A stretch of 64,000 bases of DNA, taken from Pristionchus mayeri. Its lineage: Eukaryota > Nematoda > Chromadorea > Rhabditida > Neodiplogasteridae. The position numbers were made by a program, and so were the translations under genes. Positions 25,301 through 37,070 of this stretch are shown piece after piece. The notes beneath the pieces are model-generated. The model made no database searches. It had not been told where the DNA came from and saw nothing but the letters and a program-made list of their open reading frames with translations. The stretch lies in contig BTRK01000006.1 of assembly GCA_036245805.1 (NCBI GenBank), forward strand, positions 53,871,257 through 53,935,256. The letters are read 5' to 3'. Position 1 is the stretch's first letter. The number at the start of each line of letters is the position of its first letter.

Positions 25301-28300
25301 CTCAAACATAACTTTTAAGCGTTCTAATGCGAAAATTCGGATTCTGAGAGTGAAAATACACCTAGAAATATTGATTTTATATGTTTCCGCCATATCGACA
25401 TTTTCACCCCCTACGCTCCAGGGGGCAAAAATGAAAAATTATTTTTTTCGTAAATTTTACTTCATGAATATATTTTCTAGTATATTTTCACTCGTAGAAG
25501 CCGAATTTTCTCATTAGAACGCTTAAAAGTTATGTTTTAGGCTACTGTCGTTCGTGATTCATGATACAGGGGCACGAAATTTGCAAATATCGGATAACTG
25601 AATACTAGAAAAATGTAAGAGTGGTCCTCAAACAAATTATTATTGTTTAATATACCATTTTTTTACATATTTTCGATCTAGTAGCTGTCGCGCCTTTTGT
25701 TATTGTGATATCATTGTCAACACATATCGTCAAAGTGCGTCACAAGACTCTTACGAAAAAAGTGTCTACAGGGCCACCATGATTGGTTTTGGCCAGTCGG
25801 TATGACGTATTTCTGAGTCGAAACATTCCGAAAATTGTGCTTATGAAATATTTCAGGCGCTGGGAGTAAATTCTGAACTCTACTTTCGCAGACAGACGAC
25901 TTGAAATATTGAAGAAACATGAGCTCTGACTATTCGGCTAATCAGAACTACCGAAACAGGGACGCCTTTCGAAATGAAATAAACATTTCTAGGGGTAATT
26001 TTTCATGAGGAATCTTTTGGAAACTTTTATTTTACGTCATGCGACAAACAAAATTTCAGAAATTTCGAATTTATAGACGCGCCATTTGTTTGAATAGTGT
26101 AGAGGGACATTCCCACGTTATTTCAAAGTGATTTAGTGCACATGAGCCAAGCTCAAAAGTTGAGAAGGGTCTGAAAATCGATTTTCAATTTTCAAGTCCG
26201 GTCGAAATTTTCGCCCTATGGAAGTACTGTATTGAGGCCGGAAACAATTCTAAATGTTGCTTTGGATGATTTTGAACCGATTTGAGGCCAATAGCTGTCA
26301 GTTGGAGCTAAAGGGGTGTTTTGGTCTGTTGGTCATTAAGACGTCGCCGGACAAAAAGTTACCCTTTTTTTTTACATCTTTCGATTTGGCTAAAATTAGG
26401 CGCCAAGTTAGTCACACATAGTGCCTCTCAATCGCGCATGATTATTCAGGGGTTTTTCCGATTTCCAGAATCCGGTCATTTTTGGTCGACCCGACCACTC
26501 CGCACTGGGACGTGCACATGGAATGAAATGTTCAACATAAAAGTTGTAGAGAATGTTTTCAGCTTTCTTTCTGAGCAGAGTTTCTATCATCATTTGAAAC
26601 GGATTTATGATCGTTTAAGTGGGCTCGATTTGACCCCTAAAAAGTGAGTGTCCCAAGTTTGGCCTTCTGAATCTCGAAGATGACGACAGTAATCAAAATT
26701 CAGACAACGCAGTTTGAAAGAGCATCATTTGAAATACCTTAGGTAATGTTTATATCAAGATAGGTTTAATTTCGGTTTACCGCCGCGGAGAAGGTAATTT
26801 TCTCGTGATGTCTCTCATACAGTCGCGCCCATAAGTCACCGGACACTTTTGGAATGGGTTTGAACTTTTTGCTCAGGAAATATATCATTCTGAGGCTAGG
26901 ACGTTATGCACCGAATTCATCGGAGATTTTTCTTTTTGATACTGGGATATGATGCAATAGCCTAGCCATTGCGTAGTGATGACACAATCAAAATGTACTT
27001 TTTCAAAACGGCATTATTCTTACATGAATTTTTTCCTGCTGGCCAAACTTTCTGAGGTTGGAGTCATGTCCGAGTACTAACCAGAAACAAATTTTGTGGT
27101 TGCTGCGCGACCGCACATTTGCTGCAGCATTGCTGCAAAATCGAGGTCGAAAATTCATATCTCGGCTCCTAGTCAAGCTAGAGACTCGTTCAAGGCATCA
27201 AATTGATCGTCATCATGAGTGCAGATAATCCTAAGAATATGAAAACAATATTTCGAAATTTGCCCTCAGGGAATGAAAAAATCACTTTTTTTGCATGGCC
27301 ATTTTTTGGACATACATGACTTTGTGGACATGGTAGGCAAAAATCTGGTTCTTGCGTAGGAATGTGCAAAATGTATTGAAGGACTGATTCCCAACTTTTT
27401 AGAGCGATTGGATTTCTTTTCTGTCCGCGGCGTGCGTTTTTCGGAGGTATACTAGGGTCGGGAAACACCCTGTTTACGCACTCTCGTCGTCTGTACTCTC
27501 TCGCCCATAGTGGTAAACAGCGTGTTTCCAGACCCTAGTATCCCTCCGAAAAAAGCTCGCCGCGGGCGGCAAAGTTATCCAATCACTCTAAAAAGTTGGG
27601 AATCAGTCCTTCAATACAGTATGCACATTCCTACGCAAGAACCAGATTTTTACATACCTTGTCCACAAAGTTATGTATGTCCAAAAAATGGCCATGCAAA
27701 AAAGTGATTTTTTCATGCCCTGAGGGCAAATTTCGAAATATTGTTTTCATATTCACAGGATCATCTGCACTCATGATGGCGATCAATTTTATGCCTTGAA
27801 CGAGTCTCTAGCTTGATTAGGAGCCGAGATCTGAATTTTCGACCTCGATTTTGCAGCAAGGCTGCAGCAAATGTGAAGTCGCGCAGCAATCTCAAAAAAA
27901 TTTTCAGGTTAGTACTCGGGCATGACTCCAACCTCAGAAAGTTTGGCCAGCAGGAAAAAATCCATGTAAGAATAATGCCGTTTTGAAAAAGTACATTTTG
28001 ACTGCGTCATCACTACGCAATGACTAGGCTATTGCATCATACCCCAATATCAAAAAGAAAAATCTCCAATGAATTCGGTTCATAACGTCCTAGCCTCAGA
28101 ATGATATATTTCCTGAGCAAAAAGTTCAAACCCATTCCAAAAGTGTCCGGTGACTTATGGGCGCGACTGTATAGTACGAGGTTTGGATAAGCCGTTCACG
28201 ATTTACGAAAACCGACCACCCATCTGCAGCGCTACACACGAAATGAGGGATAAGAGATACGGCTTTCTATGGTCGATATTCGAACTCTACGCGAAAAGTT

Positions 28301-31300
28301 ACCTTTAGGGAGATCTTAAAATTATCACTTCATTTTTTCTCTGTACGGCCTATGGTGAACCCTCTCAGACAGTCTCTCATATGAGGCGAATCGCGAGAGA
28401 ATCGACCATTTGAGGGGGGCCAGCGGCGGTAGGAATGAAAGTTGCCCTACCCGGGAATCGTTTCAACGTAAGGTACTTCAAATGACGATCTTTCAAACTG
28501 CGTCGTCAGAATTTTGATATCGGTCGTCATCGTCGAGATTCAGAAGGCCAAACTTGGTACTATCACTTTTTGAAAGTTAAATCGGGCTCACTTAAATGAT
28601 CATAAATCCGTTCAAAATTAAGATAGAAGGCCGTTCTTTTTTTACAAAGATAGCTACTCTCATGAGCTACAACTTTCATGTTGACGTCATCATTCGTGGA
28701 CCTCACCCCGGTGCGGAGTGGTCCGGTGCACCAAACCTTTCGTAACTTTGGAAATCGGAAAAACTTTCTGAGTTCTTGTTGTAGTACATATATGTGCCTC
28801 ACTTATCGCCAAAAATTAGCGAAATCGGAATATACACAAAAAATAGGGCACTCTGGCGTGCAGTGACCTGAAAACGAGTTCCGGATAAGAATATTTCCGT
28901 ACTTCCAATTACCCTCATTTAGGCTCAAAATCGTTCAAAAACACCCAAAACAACATTGTAAACTGTTTCCCCAATAGTTATACCACTTTCGTTGGTCAAA
29001 AATTACGTTATGACTTCAAATTCGAAAATCGATATTGCGCCATTTTTCAACTTGCGGGATGGGACCTGATGCAAATGGGTTTCAAGTAATTTAGAAATGT
29101 CCCTCTAAACTAGTTAACGAAAGCGGGCACCTATAAATACGATTTTCCACTTGAGCAATTCAAGGAAAAGCCCAATACTGTACTTTAGGTCAATGTAGGC
29201 ATAGCGAACCGACTTATGGCTCGAAATGTAGAGAACGTTGAGCTAAACATTTTATCTGTTGAAAGTGAGTCTCTATCTTATCGTTGAAGCGTGCTACAGA
29301 GCCTGGAAGTTGAGAAGAAACGGGGAAAAAAACGAGAAAAAACCCATTTAGTTTTTGGTGATAAGTGAGGTACATATATGTACTACAACTTAAGCATGAA
29401 AACTCAGAAAGTTTTTCCGATTTCCAAAGTTACGACAGTTTTGGTGCACCCGACCACCCCGCACCGGGGTGAGGTCCACGAATGATGTCGTCAACATGAA
29501 AGATGTAGCTCATGAGAGTAGCTATCTTTCTAAAAAAAAGAACGGCCTTCTGTCTTAGTTTTTAACGGATTTATGATCATTTAAGTGAGCCCGATTTAAC
29601 TTTCAAAAAGTGATAGTACCAAGTTTGGCCTTCTGAATCTCGATGATGACGACCGATATCAAAATTCTGACGACGCAGTTTGAAAGAGCGTCATTTGAAG
29701 TACCTTACGTTGAAACGATTCCCGGATAGGGCAACTTTCATTCCTACCGCCGCGGAGTGGTCGATTCTCTCGCGATTCATCTCATATGTTATCATATGTG
29801 ATCAATGTATATTTGTATGCCTAAATATTGCAATACCATTAATATGACAATAATAAAATTCGTCCCATAAGTACAGTAGAAATGGCATACCATGCTCATT
29901 GATTGTGTTATGTGGGAAGATTCCAAGGTTTGCGAAACACCTGAACATCAGCAAATCATATTTTTGCTCGTTTATGTTTATGATTGAACGCACCTTGCAA
30001 TTGCGACATCTTCCACTTCAAATGAACAAATTGTATTGTTGTAGGCATGCTCAGCAAACAGTTCGAGTGCTCTTCTAAATCGTTATGAATGATACGCGGC
30101 ACGTGCTCATAGTCGTATACATTAATTAGAGGGAAACTACGCTACGATAAGTGCTTTCGAGTACGCCTTGTGCTGAATTATTTCGCTCATTTTCCTAATA
30201 GAATGGACTCGACAGCTTTGGAGCCTGCTGGGACGTAGGAATGCATATTTTTATATCCAAAGGAAACATGAAACAAATCATTAGGTTGTCTCAAACGTTT
30301 CTGACTGTTTAATTTTTCAAGTTTGTTCTTGTCGCCATCGGATGTTAGAATTTTTTTTTTTTTTGGTAATGGAATACTATACTCAGCACAAATTCAGGAT
30401 CAATTGATGCTACTTCGTGAATTACCATCTAGTGTAGTATTCAGATTGTTTAAGACTCCTTATATACGTGGATATAATAGTACATCTATCAAATATGACC
30501 CTTTAATATCCTTTTGGGAGTACTTCACGGTAGTGTATTAAATTTGCACCTCATACAGTTTTCCGAAGAATTTTGAACTTAACTAAAAGTAAGTCCCTTT
30601 GCCCATCTCGTTGAATTTCAGAGTTTGTGGCGAGAATCTTACTAGCTCTATAGGACTGAGGTAATGTGCGCTAGATAAAGAACCCGAGCACTTATATATG
30701 GTCGAAGACCAAAAGTAAATCGGAAAACATCCAAGGACAGGAGAGGTGAAAACAATAAAATAGTCAGAACTTTGAGACAACCTGATATTTAAAACAAGCT
30801 CTATCGAATGCGGATGGCCGATTTTGAAAATATAAAGCTGTGGGCTTGTGTCAAGGGTCGAAAGTGGGCTGATTCTCGTCATTCACGAGGCAAGCCTATT
30901 TTTGAGGGAGAATTTCGAACTTTTCGGATAACCATATCCAAATAATGGTCAACATACTGATGAGAGAGGTTGCTACGAGGAACATGTTATATTCTTTGCT
31001 GAAACCAAACAGTTAAAATAGCCTCAGCGCATCATGTTTTGTGCAAATTTCGAAATATCGTTTTAAACGAAAAACGTAGTGGGTTGTCAGGCTCATTCGA
31101 CTCGTCCGTATGTGGTATATGGTTCATTTTGTCAGAATGTCAATTTTAACAGTTCTTTCATTGTAGGTCAATTTTACCAAAAATGTAGGTAAAGAAGACG
31201 CTCAAATTTTCACGCATTGTATAGTTTTCCAAGGGCTATCGAATGAGTGGTCTGCACAGAAAATACCACGACTACAGTTAGAGTTAAGGTCTTTAAACTT

Positions 31301-34300
31301 TTCCAAATCATTTGAAGTGATTTTTCAATAGGAAATATGGACGAAGATCGATCATTCTTGGTGACGCGGGCAATGAGAGCTGTCTGCGCGCATTGTCCGA
31401 TGAAGTAAAATAAGTTCAAACGATTCGGAAATGTTTAAAGACCTTAACTCTAACTGTAGTCATGGTATTTTCTGTGCAGACCACTCATTGGATAGCCCTT
31501 GGAAAACTATACAATGTGTGAAAATTTGAGTTGCTTCTTTACCTACATTTTTGAGAAAATTGACCTACAATGCACCACTGTTAAAAATGAAATTCTGACA
31601 AAATGAACCATATAGATCGATAGAGCTCATAAAATGAGCTGGGGTCACTCAGAGGTCGATTTTGCTCCATCTCTCACAGTATTCGCGGTGCACGCTATCA
31701 AAGAAGGACGTGCCGAGATACGACCCGGTGTAGGGAGCCCCAAAATGAAGTATGCAGAATGCGACTTTGGCGGTCTGTCAGTCATGCCTCAGTATGACCA
31801 AAAACGGTTAGAACAGATTTTGCGATTCTCCCCCCATTCCCATGGTCAGCTCGATTCTTAGGTGAGAGGCGTGATATGATGCCACTCAATAATCGATTTT
31901 TGAATTTCTACTTGTGTCGTCATATTTGTAAATTTTATGAAATCCAAAGAGATTTCATTTTTATGCGGTCCATTCTTTGCAAAATGTTCGAAAAAATCCA
32001 TGTTACGAAGTGTAGTCCATATTGATTGGTAGCCAGGTTCATATTCATTCATACATTTCCAGCCGAAAAATCGTTTTTTTGCAAATGGCTCAAAGGGAGT
32101 GTACCCATTGCCAAAAACAGACTTGTAATGAGATCTGTAATCGGCATTATTTGAATATGCCGAGTATTGCGCGATTCTTAGTCAAATGCATTAATATGCC
32201 GCTCGGCTTACCTCGACAATACGTATCCACCACCTTGGTTGTATCCGTTTTGCTGAACATATTTATGTGATATTGAGAATGTACAAAAAAACAAACCAGG
32301 TATGGCTTCATTCTGTAACCAAGGTAGTAAGGCTGATTAGGGTCAAGAGTCCGGAGGTAAGCTCGAAGGTTCTCCACAATCATATATGTGTCATCGTTTG
32401 CCTGATGTTTGAGCTCAGGTTTGGAATAATCGAAAATGCAAAAAGATGCAATCTGCGAACATAAATATGTGTGTGCATTGAGTGAGTGTGGAGGCATAAT
32501 AATGAGAACATTTGGTCGAATTTAAAACCGCAACATTCTCAAGAACTCGTTTCTTCTATAATCACTTCACCATTTTTTTTCGAAAACCTGAAACTGTGAA
32601 ACTTACTTGCACGATCCAGTCAAAGTCAGCCCGCATTATCTCGGATATGTAATAAAACGCAAAACGAGACTTGTGAAAAAGATTTTCATAAGTGTCGGGG
32701 ATTCCAGCAAATAAGGTACGATACGGGATCTGAAAAGATTGAACGTAAATTATGAACTTGTTCTCGAGAATCATAATATATTCTTGAACAGAGAACATGT
32801 CACTACCGAGGGAAAAAATTGAAATCATGCACAACCAACATTTAAAATATTGAAATATTGAATATCCCACATTTGTATCCTTTGCGAAAGGAGCATCGGT
32901 GAATATTACTCCATGATCACAACGCTTGAGCCATGTCTCATTCACTGCTTGTGCCTACAAATTGGTCACATGTAAGCAAATCTTATTGCAATTTACTCTC
33001 AAATAGTAATAATCTTTGTTCTTGAGCAGCGTTCAAAAGTTTACCACATGCAGAGTTGGAGTGTAATCGACTCTCTCCTAAGGTATTCATAAAGATATTC
33101 AACAAGCCAACGTTGTGGTTCAACAATTCGATTTATCTACTGACTTCCATAAATAATAATTGATAAAACCTTAAAGATGGAGTGTCAGTCAAGTTGAACT
33201 TTTGACGCTGTGATAACCATGACCTAGCATTACAAAACCATAAGTGTTTCTGAAAAATACACATTCATATCTCTATTCTGAACCGATGTATCACTAGTTA
33301 GCAGAATGCCAATGATGCTTGTCGGGGAAGGGACGTGCGGGGAATTCACATATTTTGAAGATCTGTCAAAAACATTCTGGAGGAATCGAACCCGCAATAT
33401 CCTGATCACATGGCGTTTGCTCTAACACTGAGACTAACGAATGGTTATCTATCCTCCTAACTCGCGCTATGATTATTCGAGGTCATGGTTATGAAAGCGT
33501 CACAAGTTTAACATTGCTGACACTCCTTCTTTAACCTATAATCGATATAATTAGGAATCCGTATTGATTCTACATCAAAATCATTTTGAACAGTAATATT
33601 AATACAAACCCTTGTGTCATGGTACTTGGATGAAGTGGTCACCCAACAGAGTATCTCTCCCTTTTCGGGAAGTGCTGCCGCTTCTGGTGAAACCTCGACT
33701 TTTCTGATTAGAGCTTCCGGAGATACATCAGCGGGGTCAGAAGAGTCGATGAATATGGGCAGCATTGGACGATATTCATTGGTTGAATTGCTGATAAAAT
33801 TTCTGATTAGATAATTTTAGTCAATATTTCAATGGTAAAATTGTTTACGTACTTCTGTTCGGAGATAGTTAGACAACGAAATATTACGAAGCATGTGATA
33901 ATCGGGAGCAGTAGCGGAACTAGTCGAAATTTATTAATTATGTGATATGGAATTATCTGTAAACTAATCCATTAATATACACGTGATTCAAATTATTCAA
34001 ATTGTATCACGTTTAATAAATATGTTACAGTAGTGGCCAAAATTATTTCACCTTGGGGTTTTTGAAGCATAACTTTCCTCAAACTTATCCGATCCTCACC
34101 AAATGTCGAATATACTTATATTTTATTATTACCAATGGAATCATCCATACGGTAGGAATATCGTGGTGGTGTACGGTAGGTCACTGAGAAATCGATATTT
34201 CGCTCAAAATCGGGTTTTCCAGTAAAATGAATGCCATAAATCTATAAATAAATTTATCCAAAATTGAATTAGCAGGTTCGAAAGAGAATCTTTCGGGCTT

Positions 34301-35431
34301 TCGAATGCACCTTTAAGATGAACTGTGAATCTATTTTTGTGTCGCGGTAGGTCAATTCAAAATACAGTCCTTTTTAGTACACTTTTGGTTCTAACTTTAA
34401 TTCTAAAGGAGTAATGGAGCTCACATTTGTAGGATAACATACGCTGGTGGTCCCTATTCACATGTTCAAGTTTGGACTTAATTGGCTTCGATTTCGCGAT
34501 AATCGTCACATTTGACATGCTCTCTTTTGACGAGCTGTAAGTCCTGGGAAGAATTTTTCCCGCACTTAGAAATTGAGTTGGAGATACTACAATGAATGCC
34601 GAAAAAATCTGTGAAATTTGGCACCAATTGGTCACCGTTCCGCATAGATACGATACTTTGAATCTTGCAAAATTTGTCAAAAATTAGTCATTTTGGTCAA
34701 AAATTGACGAAAATGACCATTTTTTTACGAATTTTACAACATTCAAAAAATCATATGTATAAGGAAATGCGACCAATTGGTGCCAAATTTCACAGATTTG
34801 TTCCGCATTCATTATATAATCTCCAACGCAATTTCTAAGTGCGGGAAAAATTCTTCCCGGGACTTACAGCTCGTCAAAAGAGAGCATGTCAAATGTGGCG
34901 ATTTTGGCGAAATCGAAGCCAATCAAGTCCAAACTTGTACCTATGAGTAGGGACCCCAGCGTATTTTATCCTACAAATTTGAGCTCCATTACTCCTTTAG
35001 AATTAAAGTTACAACCAAAAGTGTACTAAAAAAACTGTATTTTGAATGGACCTACCGAAACCCTAAAATATATTCACAGTTCATCCTAAAGATGCATTCG
35101 AAAGCACAAAAGATTCTCTTTCGAACCTGCTAATTCAAGTTTGGATAAATTTGTTTATAGATTTATGGCATGCAGTTTACTGGAAAACCGATTTTGCGCG
35201 AAATATCGATTTCTCAGTGACCTACCGTACACTGCCACGATACGGCCACCGTATGGATGATTGTATTGGTAATAATATAATATAAGTATATTCGAAATTT
35301 GGTGAGGATCGGATAAGTTTGAGGAAAGTTATGCTTCAAAAACCCCAAGGTGATAGAATTTTGGCCACTACTGTAGAACTAACCTGAAGATCAATTTTTG
35401 AGAACGAACACAACGTATTGTTGACACCCAT
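19386..35431 (-). CDS. C1GALT1-like beta-1,3-galactosyltransferase, paralogue 1
   Basis: Exons on the minus strand: 35384-35431, 33853-33956, 33802-33610, 32954-32871, 32729-32607, 32401-32297, 32252-32212, 30074-29994, 29940-29891, 19483-19386. The phases give an open 308-aa protein. By family it would be a type II Golgi enzyme adding galactose to O-GalNAc. Visible: a hydrophobic anchor in exon 2 (FRLVPLLLPIITCFVIF), GEILCWV, VNETWLKRCDHGVIFT, RTLFAGIPDTYENLFHKSR, YRMKPYL and NLGIFPHNTINEHG. The metal-binding motif reads ANDDTY instead of ADDDTY, and EDLGIGR is EDVAIAR, so activity is doubtful. The C-terminus stops before the CCSD region of the vertebrate enzyme, as does paralogue 2. Exon 10 (QQRFNGDHPQ...DPLITVR) matches the last exon of paralogue 2 in sequence and phase, but intron 9 is 10.4 kb of transposons. 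It could instead be a leftover of a third copy. Exon 4 uses a weak donor (GTGGGA), exon 10 an AAG acceptor. Confidence 0.8.
19511..20140 (+). mobile_element. Mariner remnant MAR3
   Basis: Begins TTAGGTTGGTGTGAATGTC and tracks the reverse complement of 24175-24891 (CCCAAATCACAATG, GCGCTATATTCACCCACCAA, AATATTGGCGC). Its start lies 28 nt from the last exon of C1GALT-like paralogue 1. Confidence 0.75.
20522..20592 (-). repeat. tRNA-like sequence (tRNA-derived SINE or pseudogene)
   Basis: On the minus strand an A box TGGTGTAGTGGTAGAGCGC (20584-20566) and a B box GGTTCAAAACTC (20541-20530). The anticodon stem does not pair well, so it is probably not a working tRNA. Confidence 0.5.
20825..22482. 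mobile_element. Family G palindrome
   Basis: The ends GCACGCGTCTTCTGAGAGA and CTTTCAGAAGACGCGTGA are each flanked by TA. Arms match through CGGAACCGGCTTTTAGGCAT and ACAGATTCCTGTGGAGA. Contains the nested TTAA element. Confidence 0.88.
21168..21655. mobile_element. Nested palindrome T, TTAA-flanked
   Basis: The ends GAGACCCTCCACGAGAGAAC and GTTCTCTCATGGAGGGTCTC lie inside TTAA on both sides, as for piggyBac-type targets. Inserted in the left arm of G; half copy at 957. Confidence 0.75.
22551..23286. mobile_element. Family H palindrome
   Basis: ATATGAGCCCGATTCTCTAA start; the arm TCTCAACCGGTTCAGCCAG returns reversed near 23130, with centre near 22910 (TGAGCAATTGAAAA). Abuts B2. Confidence 0.82.
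24175..24891 (-). mobile_element. Mariner-type element MAR2
   Basis: The ends TTAGGTTGATGCAAAAGTCT and its complement, TA on both sides. The other arm of B2 (near 25505) preserves the unfilled site with a single TA. The ends recall classic mariner termini; no transposase frame. Confidence 0.9.
26066..26817. mobile_element. Family D element, half copy
   Basis: Shares GAATCTCGAAGATGACGACA, GCAGTTTGAAAGAGCATCAT and CCGCCGCGGAG with D4 at 28378-29788. Joined directly to C2. Confidence 0.75.
26820..28169. mobile_element. Family C palindrome, copy 2
   Basis: CAGTCGCGCCCATAAGTCAC at one end and its complement at the other, each beside TA. Centre near 27495; Tc1-like ends. Inside intron 9 of C1GALT-like paralogue 1. 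Confidence 0.9.
28378..29788. mobile_element. Family D palindrome, copy 4
   Basis: ATGAGGCGAATCGCGAGAGA and TCTCTCGCGATTCATCTCAT ends. The arms match through CTCCGCGGCGGTAGG-like and GATGACGACCGATATCAAAA. Lies just downstream of exon 9 of C1GALT-like paralogue 1. Confidence 0.87.
30282..30787. mobile_element. MITE with mariner-like ends
   Basis: TTAGGTTGTCTCAAACGTTT at the left, and GTCAGAACTTTGAGACAACC at the right; 506 bp. In intron 7 of C1GALT-like paralogue 1. Confidence 0.78.
31105..31874. mobile_element. Family A element, truncated on the left
   Basis: The right arm is complete to GAGAGGCGTGA-TA; the left arm starts only at ATATGGTTCATTTTGTCAG. In intron 7 of C1GALT-like paralogue 1. 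Confidence 0.8.
31858..32134 (-). CDS. Possible alternative last exon of C1GALT-like paralogue 1
   Basis: After exon 7, a good acceptor (GATTACAG) opens a reading frame in the correct phase that runs 92 codons to a stop (KCMNEYEPGYQ, NMDFFEHFAKN). The last residues (ITPL) are read from the terminus of transposon A6. It does not resemble the family exon that should follow, which is at 29994-30074. It may be an alternative terminal exon, a fragment of another gene, or chance. Confidence 0.3.
33176..33440 (-). repeat. tRNA-derived SINE-like repeat, copy 1
   Basis: Minus-strand A box (33436-33419) and B box GGGTTCGATTCC (33393-33382), then a body shared with 58384-58630 (TTTTGACGCTGT, GGGACGTGCGGG). 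In intron 3 of C1GALT-like paralogue 1. Confidence 0.7.
34028..35373. mobile_element. Family J Tc1-like palindrome
   Basis: CAGTAGTGGCCAAAATTATT at the left, complement at the right, TA on both sides; arms match over almost the entire 1.35 kb. It starts 8 nt plus TA from the exon 1 donor of C1GALT-like paralogue 1 and fills that intron. The ends resemble Tc1. Confidence 0.93.
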
Positions 35432-36351
35432 TTCGATGACGAGTTCTTTCAAATATATGAGACTCCTCTTCGAGAGGGAAACACATGTTACAACTGTATT
35501 ACGCGCCTATTACGACAGACTCGGAACAACACTAGACGCTAATTTGATTCTGTTTTGATGGGGGCCGATTCCGAGAACCCATATTGTAAGTACTTTTGAG
35601 GCTCTCACTTTTAATAACTTGAAAATTGTTTAAACTCGCTTCAATTAGTTTGGAATCTTCTATTTATGTTTCGAATATGTTCTTGTATTACTCGTACAAT
35701 TTTCTGGTAGATAACAATATGATTGCAGATATACGTTTGTTAGGGGTGAAACTCAATATCGCCTGGTAATAAACCATCTATAGGCAAATGTAGTGGTGCA
35801 TATAGTTGCGCTTTTAAGGAAACAACTCCCAAGTCGCTCTGCCGAATTGCAAGAGAACGGCGACTCGTTTGGCAAATGTCACCCCCATGTTATCATATTC
35901 GCATTATCTGCCGCACGGAATTTGCATACCACGGATCTCCTGTAAAAATACAGGATCTGATGCGATACAAAATAATTGTAGGTCGCGGATTTCGATTAAA
36001 TGAGAAAGGTGAGCTAAGTGAGGGCGGGGAGAATGCATATCCACTTCATTTCTCAAAAATTCCATGTTGAACAAAGTTATGACATTCCACTTTCGAAGAC
36101 TGTATGTCGGACAATTTTAGACCTACATCGAGCGGTTTTTTCTCATCGATGCGCAATTTTATGATGTACAAAAGTGCTGCCTAACGGCAAGCGCGAAAAT
36201 TACGTCTTACATAGTTATTCCCAAAATTCTGTTTTCCCCACCTCAATATGCTAATGAAGAACCTGTTCTGTTGCGAAAGGTACGATTTTTATGCTTGATC
36301 CTGAATCTCCACTCCAAAATTGAGGTACGTACCTAGTTCCTTGTGTATCAT
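35432..36351. other. 5' flank of C1GALT-like paralogue 1
   Basis: No repeat partner found. A plus-strand 64-codon frame at 35876-36070 (HGSPVKIQDLMRYKIIVGRG) is not recognised. Any promoter should lie here. Confidence 0.3.
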
Positions 36352-36921
36352 ACCGCCACTCAGTGGGCAGAATCCGAACTTTGGGCATTTTTAACGAAAA
36401 ATGTTTGCCAATCTCCCCGCTAACGTATGCAAATGAATGCACTGAGACCACTTTTGTATACGTCGCGAGTAGGTCTCCAACAATGACTAAGGAGTGCTTA
36501 ACGCTAAAGTTGACCATTTTCGAGTTACAGAATAAAACGATATTCATTGGAGCGAGAGGAACTTGCTTCATCCACAAAAGTCGACAAGTCCAAATTCTCC
36601 CAACTTGTCTACATCCCCATGTAACGAACAACGAAAATGAACATAAAATTCATATAGCCACATGTTTATAGTGGACTTTAAAACCATTTCGAGTAAAATT
36701 TTGGTGGAAAGTTGTATTAAATTAGCTTTTTTACGCTATAACGCGAAAACGGTCAACTTCAGCGTTAAGCACCCCTTAGTCATTGTTAGAGACCTACTCG
36801 AGAGGTATCCAAAAGTGGTCTCAGTTCATTCATTTGCATACGTGAAAGGTGAGATAGACACCAACACATTTTTCGTTCCATAAGTGCACACAGTTTAGGA
36901 TTCTGCCTACTGAGTGGTGAT
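36352..36921. mobile_element. Palindrome M
   Basis: ACCGCCACTCAGTGGGCAGA and its counterpart ending ACTGAGTGGTGAT, with arms ACTAAGGAGTGCTTAACGCT matching; centre near 36640. Confidence 0.82.
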
Positions 36922-37070
36922 GTGAAACGCCTCGAGTTATGATAGAGTTATGTTCTTACCTCAATTAGCCAACCTTACTAAGAGATGAAGGAAAGTAATT
37001 TTAGATTCACCCGTCCGTGTATGAGGCAAAGCTTGAAACCGAACCATTAAATACGGATAAATATTAATTC

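Larger units (their letters stand above)
23287..28381. mobile_element. Family B palindrome, copy 2, with nested elements
   Basis: The arms ATGAGAGACTTTCTGAGAGA and TCTCAGACAGTCTCTCAT match; centre near 25197. The left arm holds MAR2. The right arm is broken at 26065 by a D half copy and a C element, with loss of about 140 bp. Lies inside intron 9 of C1GALT-like paralogue 1. Confidence 0.83.

Noticed and set aside
36251..36883. Overlapping frames with similar proteins on both strands
   Set aside because: Explained by palindrome M.
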